In this document: positions 26,674-34,853 of the stretch, piece after piece
Numbering within the stretch: position 1 is the first letter of the stretch
Layout of the letters: each line of letters opens with the position of its first letter
Translations under genes and position numbers: made by a program
Assembly: GCA_947503145.1 (NCBI GenBank)
Contig: CANNCP010000010.1
Location: 62,001-126,000 of the forward strand
From: an uncultured Roseovarius sp.
Lineage (GTDB): Bacteria > Pseudomonadota > Alphaproteobacteria > Rhodobacterales > Rhodobacteraceae
Reading direction: 5' to 3'
DNA: 64,000 bases
Notes under the pieces: generated by a model
Databases searched by the model: none
What the model was told of the DNA's origin: nothing
The model's input: the letters and a program-made list of their open reading frames with translations, nothing else

Positions 26674-27587
26674 ACATCACCATGATCCCGTTCAAAGAGG
26701 GCGAGGCCAATCTCGACTGGCTGGACCTGTGCGACGCATTCGCACACGGGCACTCCCTGCCCAAGGCCGAAATCGGCGATACCTTTCTCTACCGCGATCC
26801 CGACACAATGCTCAGCCGCGCCGCCTGGATCGACGGCATGGGGCTGGCGGTCAAATCCGCCACCATCTTTCCGCGCAACCCCGACAAGGGAACGCCGATG
26901 ATCAATGGCGCGGTCAGCCTCTTTGACGACGCGGCCGGCACGCTGGCCGCGATCATCGACTTTCATCTCGTGACCAAGTGGAAGACGGCCGGCGACAGCC
27001 TCTATGCCGCGCGCCTGCTGGCCCGGCCCGACAGCAAACGCATCCTCATCGTCGGCGCGGGCACCGTCGGCCGCAACCTGTGGCAGGCCTACCGGGCGGC
27101 ATTCCCCAACGCCGAATTCACCGTCTGGAACCGCACCCGCACCAATGCCGAGGCGATGGTGGCAGAGTGCCCCGGCCTCAAAATCGCGGATGATCTGGAA
27201 ACGGCTGTGCGCGCCGCCGATATCGTCACCTCGGCCACCATGAGCACCGAGCCGCTGATAAAAGGCGACTGGTTCCGGCCGGGCCAGCATATCGACCTCA
27301 TTGGTGCCTACCGCCCCGACATGCGCGAGGTGGACGATACCGCACTGACCCGCGCCCGCATCTTTGTCGACAGCCTTGATACAACCGTGGACCATATCGG
27401 CGAACTCAAGACACCGCTGGAGACCGGCGTGATCGCCCGCGATGACCTGCAAGGAGACTTCTACCAGCCAGAAAGGTTCAAACGCGCCTCAAACGATGAG
27501 ATCACCCTGTTCAAGAACGGCGGTGGCGCGCATCTCGACCTGATGGTCAGCCGCTATATCCTGGACGCCTGGCAAGCCGCAAAATGA
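26670..27587 (+). CDS. Ornithine cyclodeaminase/mu-crystallin family protein
   Basis: 305 aa NAD(P)-dependent family. The N-terminal substrate part has LAVKSATIFPRNPDKGTPMI. The Rossmann part has RILIVGAGTVGRNLWQAYRA, VWNRTRTNAEAM, ADIVTSATMSTEPLI and DLIGAYRPDMREVDD. Members include ornithine cyclodeaminase, alanine dehydrogenase-like and ketimine reductases, so the exact reaction is open. Start 26670 forms an ATGA overlap with the HAD gene. Confidence 0.88.
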   Translation: MNITMIPFKEGEANLDWLDLCDAFAHGHSLPKAEIGDTFLYRDPDTMLSRAAWIDGMGLAVKSATIFPRNPDKGTPMINGAVSLFDDAAGTLAAIIDFHLVTKWKTAGDSLYAARLLARPDSKRILIVGAGTVGRNLWQAYRAAFPNAEFTVWNRTRTNAEAMVAECPGLKIADDLETAVRAADIVTSATMSTEPLIKGDWFRPGQHIDLIGAYRPDMREVDDTALTRARIFVDSLDTTVDHIGELKTPLETGVIARDDLQGDFYQPERFKRASNDEITLFKNGGGAHLDLMVSRYILDAWQAAK

Positions 27588-27785
27588 TCTGACTGCTCGC
27601 GCTGCTGGGGTGTGTCACCGTCGCACCCTTTATGCGCGAGGCGCTACGCCGCCCGGTCTCTGCTGGACGCAAGAAAGCGGCCCGGCGCATTCGCCATCCT
27701 GTCACGCGGCGCGGCCTGCTATCGCTGGCGCGGCCCGGTCGCGGTCTGCGTGCATCGCCTGATCCGGGGCTTCGCGCGCAACCGC
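27584..27785 (+). pseudogene. Relic of an alpha/beta hydrolase N-terminus
   Basis: Starting at ATG 27584 (overlapping the previous stop) the frame reads MI, a TGA, then LLALLGCVTVAPFMREALRR, a leader as in roseobacter alpha/beta hydrolases. The match then moves to the +1 frame with RPGAFAILSRGAACYRWRG then PVAVCVHRLIRG, where intact relatives read YRW-GP-VAVCVHGLT before the oxyanion region. So there is a stop at codon 3, a frameshift, and loss of all downstream parts including the catalytic triad. It abuts the convergent MFS gene. Family comparison is from memory. Confidence 0.65.
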
Positions 27786-29018
27786 TTAGGCTGCGACCAG
27801 TCGCCTTTCCTTGACCGGCAGATGCACGATCGCGCTGAACGCGCCAACACCGACGCCGATCCACCACACCACGTTATAATCGCCGTAGGCATCATACATC
27901 CGCCCGCCCAGCCAGACCCCCAGGAAGCTGCCCAACTGGTGGCTGAAAAAGACAATCCCGTAAAGCGTGCCCATGTAGCGCACTCCGTATAGCTGCGCGA
28001 CCAGTCCACTGGTCAGCGGCACCGTCGCCAGCCAGAGCGACCCCATCCCGACCGAAAAGAGCAGCACCGTCGCCGGTGTGATCGGCGTCATGATAAACGC
28101 CGCAGCAATGAAGGTCCGCAACATGTAAATCCCCGCCAGCAGGTATTTCTTCGTATACCGCTTGCCCAGATACCCCGCCGTCAGCGTACCCAGGATATTG
28201 GCGAACCCGATAGCCGAGATCGCGACCGCCCCCAGCACCGAGGTGCTGGTGACCCCCATCCCGTAGAGCATCCCGCCCGGATCGATCGGCCCGCACATCT
28301 CGGTAACAAAGGCCGGAAAATGCGCAGTGATGAAGCCCAACTGATAACCGCAGCTGAAAAAGCCCATGAAAATCAATGCAAAACTGGGATCGCGCAGCGC
28401 CTTGCCGACAATCGCGCCCATGCTTTCCTCGATCTGTGACCCACTCTTTCGTACTGGCGCCCGCATCAGTGGCAACACCAGCAACACCGACAGGATCATC
28501 CCGGCAAAGATCACGAACACCATCTGCCAGTTGATCACCGCCAGCAACGCCTCGGCCAGTGGCGGACCGAATATCTGCCCGGCAGAACCCGCCGCCGTGG
28601 CCACCGCCAGGCTCATCGAGCGGTGCTCGTCCGAACTGGCCCGCCCGACCACCGCGAGGATCACGCCGAACCCGGTGCCCGCGATGCCAAAGCCGACGAG
28701 GATCTCATAGACCTGATGCGCCCCCGGTGTGACCGCAAAGGACGACAGCACCAGCCCCGCAGCATAGATCAGCGCACCGATCACGATCGCCTTGCGGTCA
28801 CCGATCCTTTCGGCCAGCGCCCCGAAAAGTGGCTGCCCGATCCCCCAGGCCAGGTTCTGTATGGCGATGGCCAGGCTGAACTCTGCCCGCAGCCAGCCAA
28901 ATTCCTCCGCGATGGGGATCTGGAACACGCCAAACGCCGCGCGGATGGCAAAAGACACCATGATGATCACACAGGCCGCAATCAGCACCGGACTCATCAA
29001 AGGGGCAGGCCTGTCCAT
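27786..29018 (-). CDS. MFS transporter
   Basis: 410 aa with about 12 transmembrane helices. The loop 2-3 MFS motif appears as GALAERIGDRKAIVIG, and the loop 8-9 counterpart as GYLGKRYTKKYLLAGIYMLR. Overall resemblance is to oxalate/formate antiporter-like and monocarboxylate-type MFS carriers. Start 29018 is chosen for GGAGA upstream; GTG 29030 is an alternative. Substrate unknown. A long perfect hairpin lies upstream between it and the channel gene. Confidence 0.88.
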   Translation of the reverse strand: MDRPAPLMSPVLIAACVIIMVSFAIRAAFGVFQIPIAEEFGWLRAEFSLAIAIQNLAWGIGQPLFGALAERIGDRKAIVIGALIYAAGLVLSSFAVTPGAHQVYEILVGFGIAGTGFGVILAVVGRASSDEHRSMSLAVATAAGSAGQIFGPPLAEALLAVINWQMVFVIFAGMILSVLLVLPLMRAPVRKSGSQIEESMGAIVGKALRDPSFALIFMGFFSCGYQLGFITAHFPAFVTEMCGPIDPGGMLYGMGVTSTSVLGAVAISAIGFANILGTLTAGYLGKRYTKKYLLAGIYMLRTFIAAAFIMTPITPATVLLFSVGMGSLWLATVPLTSGLVAQLYGVRYMGTLYGIVFFSHQLGSFLGVWLGGRMYDAYGDYNVVWWIGVGVGAFSAIVHLPVKERRLVAA

Positions 29019-29073
29019 CGCGTTCTCCACGTCTCACATCCTGCGCAGCCTGGGCGGCCTAGGCTAAACCATT

Positions 29074-29124
29074 CTGAAGCGTTCCGCCCTGCTTTTGAAA
29101 AAGATGCAGGGCGGAACGCTTCAG
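29074..29124. repeat. 19-bp perfect inverted repeat
   Basis: CTGAAGCGTTCCGCCCTGC at 29074-29092 pairs exactly with 29106-29124 around a 13-nt loop. It lies between the sodium-channel gene (ends 29155) and the MFS gene (starts 29018), both on the minus strand. It has no T-run on either side, so it is not a classic terminator. It shares AAGCGTT with the other intergenic hairpins of the window. Confidence 0.8.
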
Positions 29125-29154
29125 GTCAAATCAATAAATATGATCGTTACAGTC

Positions 29155-29958
29155 TCACGTGCCTCGATCCCGGCGCGCCAACGTCTCCAGCCGCGCGTCG
29201 ATGGCGGCCAGACGCTCGATCACCTCGTCGCGGTAGGCATCCGTATTTGCGGTATCCTCCGCATGATGCGCATCCTGCATGGAGTTCACGATAAGGCCGA
29301 CCAGCAGGTTCACCACGGCAAAGGTGGTGACCATGATGAACGGCACGAAAAAGGCCCACGCCCAGACATGGATTTCCATCACCGGGCGCACGATCCCCAT
29401 CGACCAGCTCTCCAGCGTCATGATCTGAAACAGCGTATAGCCCGACCGCCCCAACGTGCCGAACCACTCGGGGAAACTCGCGGCAAAGAGCTTGGTCGCG
29501 ATCACCGCCCCGATGTAGAAGATGATCGCCATCAGCAGAAACACCGCGCCCATGCCCGGCAGCGCGGTCACGAATCCCTCGACCACCCGGCGCAGCCGGG
29601 GCGCGACCGAAATCACCCGCAGCACCCGCAGGATACGCAACGCCCGCAATGCCGACAGACCCTGCCCGGCAGGCACCAGTGCGACCCCGACGATCACCAG
29701 ATCAAACAGGCTCCAGCCCTGGCGAAAGAACCGTGCCCCGCGGGCAAGGATCTTGGCCGCAATCTCGACCACGAAAAACGCGAGGCAGGCAGCATCAAGG
29801 CCCACAATCAGCGCGCCATAATGCGTCATCACCGTGCCCGATGTTTCCAGCCCCAGAATGATCGCATTGAAGACGATCACCCCGATGATGATCTGGCGCA
29901 CCCGGGGCCGGTCCAGAAACGCGTCCAGTCTTTGTCGAAATCCGTTCATCTTGTCCAT
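29155..29958 (-). CDS. Bacterial voltage-gated sodium channel homologue (BacNav)
   Basis: 267 aa ion transport protein with six helices. The S4 sensor carries repeated Arg (ALRALRILRVLRVISVAPRL, about 103-122). Between S5 and S6 the filter reads FQIMTLESWSM (TLESW at about 171-175), as in NaChBac-type sodium channels. S6 is FVPFIMVTTFAVVNLLVGL, followed by an acidic neck and a C-terminal coiled coil (YRDEVIERLAAIDARLETL) that tetramerises these channels. Start 29958 or 29949. Sodium selectivity is inferred from the filter. Confidence 0.92.
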   Translation of the reverse strand: MDKMNGFRQRLDAFLDRPRVRQIIIGVIVFNAIILGLETSGTVMTHYGALIVGLDAACLAFFVVEIAAKILARGARFFRQGWSLFDLVIVGVALVPAGQGLSALRALRILRVLRVISVAPRLRRVVEGFVTALPGMGAVFLLMAIIFYIGAVIATKLFAASFPEWFGTLGRSGYTLFQIMTLESWSMGIVRPVMEIHVWAWAFFVPFIMVTTFAVVNLLVGLIVNSMQDAHHAEDTANTDAYRDEVIERLAAIDARLETLARRDRGT

Positions 29959-30012
29959 GCCTTTGCCTGCCCGCCATATGAGGCACGCAAACCCCGCACG
30001 CAAGCGCTGACA

Positions 30013-30140
30013 TCCCGCTTCTTCTTGCCTGAAATATCCAAAATCGACCCACCTTTATCCGATGCCTCAGGCTAAAGGTGGGTCACTTTGGGGTCCGGGG
30101 CAAAGCCCCGGCCTGCGTGGGCGCAAATGATGAAAATGCG
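30013..30140 (-). repeat. Composite intergenic repeat (copy c, four modules)
   Basis: On the minus strand the order is: a 19-nt module (plus-strand 30122-30140, CGCAAATGATGAAAATGCG), a CCGGGG-CTTTG-CCCCGG mini hairpin (30095-30111), an 11-bp perfect hairpin (stems 30046-30056 and 30074-30084) whose 17-nt loop reads ATCCGATGCCTCAGGCT on the plus strand, then GGATATTTCAGGCAAGAAGA. The same module order recurs at 52593-52721. It lies downstream of mcl1 and upstream of the channel gene. Confidence 0.75.
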
Positions 30141-30172
30141 TGCGCCCCCGGCGCGCTCCGCCCGGTCACACC

Positions 30173-31132
30173 TCAGCTGGCGGCGATCATCTCGGCCTGT
30201 TTCACGATCACTTCAGCCTGCTTGATGCTGGCGATGTCCACCAGACGGCCCTTGTAGACCGTGGCACCTTCACCCTTGGCCTTGGCATCTTCCATGGCAG
30301 CAAGGATTTCGCGCGCCTCGGCCACGGCCTCTTCGGTCGGCGTGAACACCTCGTTGGCCAGCGCGATCTGCTTGGGGTGGATCGCCCATTTGCCCACCAT
30401 GCCCAGCGTGGCAGACCTGTGCGCCTGCGCGCGAAAGCCCTCGTCGTCGGAGAAATCCCCGAACGGACCATCGACCGGCAACAGCCCATGGGTACGGCAG
30501 GCCGCGACGATGGAGGTCTGGGCCCAATGCCACGGATCGGCCCAGTGCTTCGTGCCTTCGTGCAGCATGTAGTAGTTTTCCTGCGTGCCGCCGATGCCGG
30601 TCGTGGCCATGCCCATGGAGGCGGCAAAATCTGCAGCACCCAGGCTCATCGCTTGCAGACGCGGGCTGGCGGCTGCGATCTCTTCCACATGCGCGATGCC
30701 TGCGGCACTTTCGATGATCACCTCGAAACTCAGCGGCTTGGTGCGCCCCTTGGCGCGCTCCACCGACGTGACCAGCGCATCGACCGCATAGATATCGGCC
30801 GCGCAGCCCACCTTCGGGATCATGATCTGATCCAGCCGGTCGCCCGCCTGTTCCAGCAGGTCCACCACATCGCGATACCACCACCCGGTGTCCAGCCCGT
30901 TGATCCGCACACTCAGATACTTGTTGCCCCAATCGACCGAGTTGATGGCCTCGACCGTCTGGCGGCGCGCCTTGTCCTTGTCGGAAGGCGAAACCGAATC
31001 CTCCAGATCGATATTGACCACATCCGCCGCGCTGGCGGCCATCTTCTCAAAGAGTTTGGCATTCGATCCCGGCCCGAAGAGCTGACAGCGGTTCGGGCGG
31101 GCGGGCGGGGTAGGTTGCAGACGAAAGCTCAT
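30173..31132 (-). CDS. mcl1: L-malyl-CoA/beta-methylmalyl-CoA lyase
   Basis: 319 aa, matching the roughly 318-aa Mcl1 of Rhodobacter. It cleaves beta-methylmalyl-CoA to glyoxylate and propionyl-CoA, and condenses acetyl-CoA with glyoxylate, in the ethylmalonyl-CoA pathway. CitE-like TIM barrel: RCQLFGPGSN, NIDLEDSVSPSDKDKAR, FEVIIESAAGIAHVEEI (metal-binding Glu), SLGAADFAASMG and KWAIHPKQIALANEVF. ccr and ecm, two other enzymes of this pathway, lie at 43-48 kb. Confidence 0.95.
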   Translation of the reverse strand: MSFRLQPTPPARPNRCQLFGPGSNAKLFEKMAASAADVVNIDLEDSVSPSDKDKARRQTVEAINSVDWGNKYLSVRINGLDTGWWYRDVVDLLEQAGDRLDQIMIPKVGCAADIYAVDALVTSVERAKGRTKPLSFEVIIESAAGIAHVEEIAAASPRLQAMSLGAADFAASMGMATTGIGGTQENYYMLHEGTKHWADPWHWAQTSIVAACRTHGLLPVDGPFGDFSDDEGFRAQAHRSATLGMVGKWAIHPKQIALANEVFTPTEEAVAEAREILAAMEDAKAKGEGATVYKGRLVDIASIKQAEVIVKQAEMIAAS

Positions 31133-31546
31133 GATACAGGCCTTTCGGGTCAGGAAATTGCGGGAATTCTGCCTTGTTTTCTAGTAAATTGCCCCCCTGC
31201 GCGCAAGGCAATTTGCAGATGCGGCATTTCCGTTGCAGTGCGGCATGCCTCACAAGCGACACCGGTGTTGCCGATGGCGGGTCTGGAAATCGTCATCATG
31301 GGCCGGCGAGGGCGGGGCGGGGACGGGATGGTATATCTCCCTGCCGCTCGCTCTACGCGCTGGTGCAGGGGCTTGCGCAGCTGCAAGCTCTCGCCCTCGA
31401 CAAATTGATTCGAAGGATCTTAGTCAAATCTAGTATTTCATCAAATAATCTTGCTCAATAAAAGTCATGGGCCTTTGTTTTGATAAGATATCGCGTGAAA
31501 GCCGTGCAAACTTGCCAATACCGCAATCCGACCAAGGACCGCTGCC
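31133..31546. promoter_or_regulatory. Divergent mcl1/dgcN control region
   Basis: 414 bp between divergent genes without a supported ORF. It contains an inverted repeat AAATTGCC (31186-31193) and GGCAATTT (31207-31214) about 55 bp upstream of mcl1, followed by two near-direct repeats TTGCAGATGCGGCAT and TTGCAGTGCGGCAT (31214-31246). These are candidate operators; the regulator is unknown. Confidence 0.45.
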
Positions 31547-32548
31547 ATGATCGAAACCCCATACCTCTTGTTCCTGGGCGATGCGCCCGACATGCTGGCC
31601 GCCAAGGTTGCCATCGGCATCCGCGACTGGCGCCCCGAGAACGCTATCGGCCAGCTCCGGCTGCCGGGGTGCGGCGCCGATCTGGGCCTGACGGAAATGA
31701 CGCTGCAAACGGCATATGATGCGGGGGCCAAGACGCTGGTGATCGGTGTGGCCAACCGCGGCGGCGTGATCAGCCAGGCGTGGAAGGAGGTGCTGATCGA
31801 GGCGCTTAAGATAGGCTATGATCTGGCTGCGGGCCTGCACAACCTGCTGCGCGACGAGGGCGATCTGGTCGCAGCCGCGCAGACCTATGGCGGCACGTTG
31901 CACGACGTGCGCGTGCCCACCGACGGCTATCCTATCGCCTGCGGCGTGAAGCGGTCGGGCAAGCGGTGCCTCGCCGTGGGCACCGATTGTTCGGTCGGCA
32001 AGATGTATACCGCAATGGCAATGGAACGCGACATGACCGAGCGTGGCATGAAGGCGACCTTTCGCGCCACTGGCCAGACCGGCATCCTGATCACCGGTCA
32101 TGGTGTGCCGCTGGATGCGGTGGTGGCCGATTTCATGGCCGGCTCCATCGAATACCTTTCGCCTGATAATGACGCCGATCACTGGGACATGATCGAGGGC
32201 CAGGGCAGCCTCTTTCACGTTTCCTATTCCGGCGTCACGATGGCGCTGATCCACGGCGGCCAACCCGACGCGCTGATCCTGTGCCACGAACCGACACGCG
32301 CGCATATGCGCGGACTGCCGAGCTACAAGCTGCCCTCGCTGGAGCAATTGCGCGATACCGCCCTGCCGCTGGCGCAGGTGGCAAACCCCGCATGCAAGGT
32401 CGTGGGCATATCCGTCAACACCCAGCACATGTCCGAAGCCGACGCCCGCGCCTATCTGGCCGACGTCTCCGTGCGCATGCGGCTGCCCGCCACCGATCCC
32501 TATCGGTTCGGGTCGGATGTGCTGGTGGATGCGCTGGCCGTGATGTAA
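31547..32548 (+). CDS. dgcN: DgcN-type D-glutamate N-acetyltransferase (DUF1611)
   Basis: 333 aa DUF1611 protein. The N-terminal domain has LLFLGDAPDMLAAKVAIGIR and VIGVANRGGVIS. The C-terminal P-loop-like domain has CLAVGTDCSVGKMYTAMAM and FRATGQTGILITGHGVPLD. In Pseudoalteromonas, DgcN acetylates D-glutamate and DgcA racemises N-acetyl-D-glutamate. The next gene is a DgcA-type enolase-superfamily protein and the third a D-amino-acid transaminase, which supports this assignment. Function is by family and context only. Confidence 0.78.
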   Translation: MIETPYLLFLGDAPDMLAAKVAIGIRDWRPENAIGQLRLPGCGADLGLTEMTLQTAYDAGAKTLVIGVANRGGVISQAWKEVLIEALKIGYDLAAGLHNLLRDEGDLVAAAQTYGGTLHDVRVPTDGYPIACGVKRSGKRCLAVGTDCSVGKMYTAMAMERDMTERGMKATFRATGQTGILITGHGVPLDAVVADFMAGSIEYLSPDNDADHWDMIEGQGSLFHVSYSGVTMALIHGGQPDALILCHEPTRAHMRGLPSYKLPSLEQLRDTALPLAQVANPACKVVGISVNTQHMSEADARAYLADVSVRMRLPATDPYRFGSDVLVDALAVM

Positions 32549-32568
32549 TCAGGCCCCTGCGCCAGCGG

Positions 32569-32612
32569 CCCCTCGGGGAGCCTCCGGCGGGGATATTTGA
32601 CGCAAGAAGAAG
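32569..32612 (+). repeat. Intergenic repeat, GATATTT-GCAAGAAGAAG type (copy d)
   Basis: GCCTCCGGCGGGGATATTT then GACGCAAGAAGAAG, on the plus strand between dgcN and dgcA. Its purine-rich tail runs into the dgcA ribosome-binding region. The 19-nt part is identical to copy a. Confidence 0.75.
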
Positions 32613-32623
32613 AGGTGGCTTTC

Positions 32624-33586
32624 GTGCAAATCACCGTGACGCGAGATGTGTTCAAGCTGGCGCAGGTCTTTACCATTTCGCGTGGGTCGCGGACCGAGGC
32701 GAACGTGCTGACCGTGCGCATCAGCGACGGCGCGCATCAGGGCTGGGGCGAATGCGTGCCCTATGCACGCTACGGCGAAACGCTGGAGAGCGTGACCGCG
32801 CAGATCAAAAACGTGACCGTGCCGGTGGATCGCGCGGGCCTTTATGCCCTGCCCGCAGGGGCGGCGCGCAACGCGCTTGATTGTGCGCTCTGGGATCTGG
32901 AGGCAAAACGCGCCGGAAAACGCGTGTGGGACCTGGCCGGGCTGCCCGGCCCGAGGCCCGAGATCACCGCCTACACCCTGTCCCTGGACACGCCCGCAGC
33001 CATGCAGGCACAGGCTGCCAAGAACGCGCATCGTCCACTGCTCAAGATCAAGCTGGGCACGCCGGACGACATGCCCCGGCTGGAGGCTGTGCGCGCAGGC
33101 GCGCCCAAGGCAACCATCATCGTCGATGCCAACGAAGGCTGGTCCGCAGAGGTCTATGCCGATCTTGCGCCGCATCTGGTGCGGCTCGGTGTGGCGCTGG
33201 TCGAACAGCCACTGCCTGCGGGCGAGGATGACGCGCTGATCGGCATGGATCGCCCTGTGCCGGTCTGCGCCGACGAGAGCTGCCACGACCGCGCCAGCCT
33301 GCCTGACCTCAAGGGCAAGTACGACGTGGTGAACATCAAGCTGGACAAGACCGGCGGCCTGACCGAGGCGCTGGAGCTGCGCCGCGCCGCATTGGCCGAA
33401 GGGTACAGGGTGATGGTCGGCTGCATGATTGGTTCGAGCCTCGCGATGGCCCCCGCCACGCTGGTCGCGCAGGGCGCGATGATTACCGATCTTGACGGCC
33501 CGCTGCTTCTGACAGAAGACCGGGACGCGCCGCTGAATTTCGACGAGCACGGCGTGCACCCGCCAAGCGCCCTGCTGTGGGGCTGA
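32624..33586 (+). CDS. dgcA: DgcA-type N-acetyl-D-glutamate racemase / dipeptide epimerase family
   Basis: 320 aa enolase-superfamily enzyme. A capping domain opens the protein (TISRGSRTEANVLTVRI, GWGECVPYARYGET). The barrel has LLKIKLG (catalytic KxK), metal ligands in IIVDANEGW, LVEQPLP and CADESCHD, and the opposite-face Lys in NIKLDKTGG. Classic annotation is L-Ala-D/L-Glu epimerase; adjacency to dgcN favours the N-acetylglutamate racemase role. GTG 32624 has GAGGTGG upstream; GTG 32615 is possible. Confidence 0.82.
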   Translation: MQITVTRDVFKLAQVFTISRGSRTEANVLTVRISDGAHQGWGECVPYARYGETLESVTAQIKNVTVPVDRAGLYALPAGAARNALDCALWDLEAKRAGKRVWDLAGLPGPRPEITAYTLSLDTPAAMQAQAAKNAHRPLLKIKLGTPDDMPRLEAVRAGAPKATIIVDANEGWSAEVYADLAPHLVRLGVALVEQPLPAGEDDALIGMDRPVPVCADESCHDRASLPDLKGKYDVVNIKLDKTGGLTEALELRRAALAEGYRVMVGCMIGSSLAMAPATLVAQGAMITDLDGPLLLTEDRDAPLNFDEHGVHPPSALLWG

Positions 33587-33597
33587 GGAGAATTTAG

Positions 33598-34461
33598 ATG
33601 ACCCGTACCGTTTATGTGAATGGCGATTACCTGCCCGAAACCGGGGCAAAGATTTCGATCTTTGACCGCGGCTTTCTCATGGCTGATGCGGTCTATGAGG
33701 TGACCAGCGTGCTGGGCGGCAAGCTGATCGATTTCGCGGGCCACGTCAAACGGCTGGAACGGTCGCTGGGCGAACTGGACATAAAGAAACCCGCCTGTTT
33801 CGATGACCTGCTGACGGTGCATCGCGAGCTGGTGGCGCGCAATGACCTGGTGGATGGCATGATCTATCTGCAGATCACCCGCGGCAGCGACGGCGACCGT
33901 GATTTCACCTTTCCCGATTCGGAGACGACCGAACCCACGGTTGTCCTCTTTACCCAGTCGAAACCGGGGCTGGCCGATTCCACGCTGTCAAAATCCGGCG
34001 CGCGGATCATCCTGGTCGAGGATATCCGCTGGGGCCGCCGCGACATCAAGACGGTGCAGCTGCTCTATCCGTCGATGGCCAAGATGATGGCCAGGAAGGC
34101 CGGATGCGATGACGCCTGGCTGACCGAGGAAGGGGTCGTGACCGAAGGCACGTCAAACAACGCCTATATCGTCAAGGGCGGACGGATCATCACCCGCCAA
34201 CTCAGCCACGATATCCTGCACGGGATCACCCGCGCCGCCGTTCTGCGCTTTGCCCGTGAGGCGCAGATGGAAGTCGAGGAGCGCAGCTTTACGATAGAAG
34301 AGGCCAAGGCGGCGGATGAGGCTTTCTTCACCTCCGCCAGCGCCTTTGTCATGCCGGTGGTCGAGATCGACGGCACCGCCCTTGGCGATGGCACGCCAGG
34401 GCCGGTGGCAAAGCGGCTGCGCGAGATTTATCTCGAAGAGAGCTTGAAATCGGCGATTTGA
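33598..34461 (+). CDS. D-amino-acid aminotransferase (PLP class IV)
   Basis: 287 aa. It has the D-alanine transaminase pattern: VYVNGDYLPETGAKISIFDR at the start, FLMADAVYEVT, PLP Lys in WGRRDIKTVQLL, EEGVVTEGTSNNAYIV and LHGITRAAVLRFA. It would move the amino group of D-amino acids onto 2-oxoglutarate, giving D-glutamate for DgcN/DgcA. It begins 11 bp after dgcA with AGGAG upstream, so a three-gene operon is likely. Confidence 0.9.
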   Translation: MTRTVYVNGDYLPETGAKISIFDRGFLMADAVYEVTSVLGGKLIDFAGHVKRLERSLGELDIKKPACFDDLLTVHRELVARNDLVDGMIYLQITRGSDGDRDFTFPDSETTEPTVVLFTQSKPGLADSTLSKSGARIILVEDIRWGRRDIKTVQLLYPSMAKMMARKAGCDDAWLTEEGVVTEGTSNNAYIVKGGRIITRQLSHDILHGITRAAVLRFAREAQMEVEERSFTIEEAKAADEAFFTSASAFVMPVVEIDGTALGDGTPGPVAKRLREIYLEESLKSAI

Positions 34462-34506
34462 GAAGAAGCACCGTCGCGCAGAGTGGAGCAGTGGCCCCTT
34501 GGGGGC

Positions 34507-34821
34507 CTACTTCTTCTCGCCCACATTTTCCGCAAATGCCGTCTTGAAGGCGTCCTGTTGCGCGCCCGTGGCCTCGGTCTGATGGGTCGATTTCCATTCA
34601 TCCATCGTCATGCCGTAGAATATCTCTCGCGCTTCGTCCTTGCCCATCTCGATGCCGCGCGCGTTCGCCGCCTCCTGATACCAGCGGCTCAGACAGTTGC
34701 GGCAGAACCCGGTGAGGTTCATCATGTCGATGTTCTGCACATCCGTGCGTTTCTCCATCAGGTGTTCGCGCAAGGCGCGGAACGCGGCGGCTTCCAGTTC
34801 GGTGCGGGTCTGATCATCCAT
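34507..34821 (-). CDS. DUF1244 family protein
   Basis: 104 aa. QNIDMMNLTGFCRNCLSRWY and EAREIFYGMTMDEWK are the conserved DUF1244 segments, with a Cys-x2-Cys pair. Function unknown. GAGGAG precedes the start. Upstream in the same direction is the truncated N-formylglutamate amidohydrolase gene, whose missing 3' part would have filled the short gap of 32 bp. Confidence 0.9.
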   Translation of the reverse strand: MDDQTRTELEAAAFRALREHLMEKRTDVQNIDMMNLTGFCRNCLSRWYQEAANARGIEMGKDEAREIFYGMTMDEWKSTHQTEATGAQQDAFKTAFAENVGEKK

Positions 34822-34853
34822 TGGTCATCTCCTCAGTCAGGCAAGTGTTGCAA

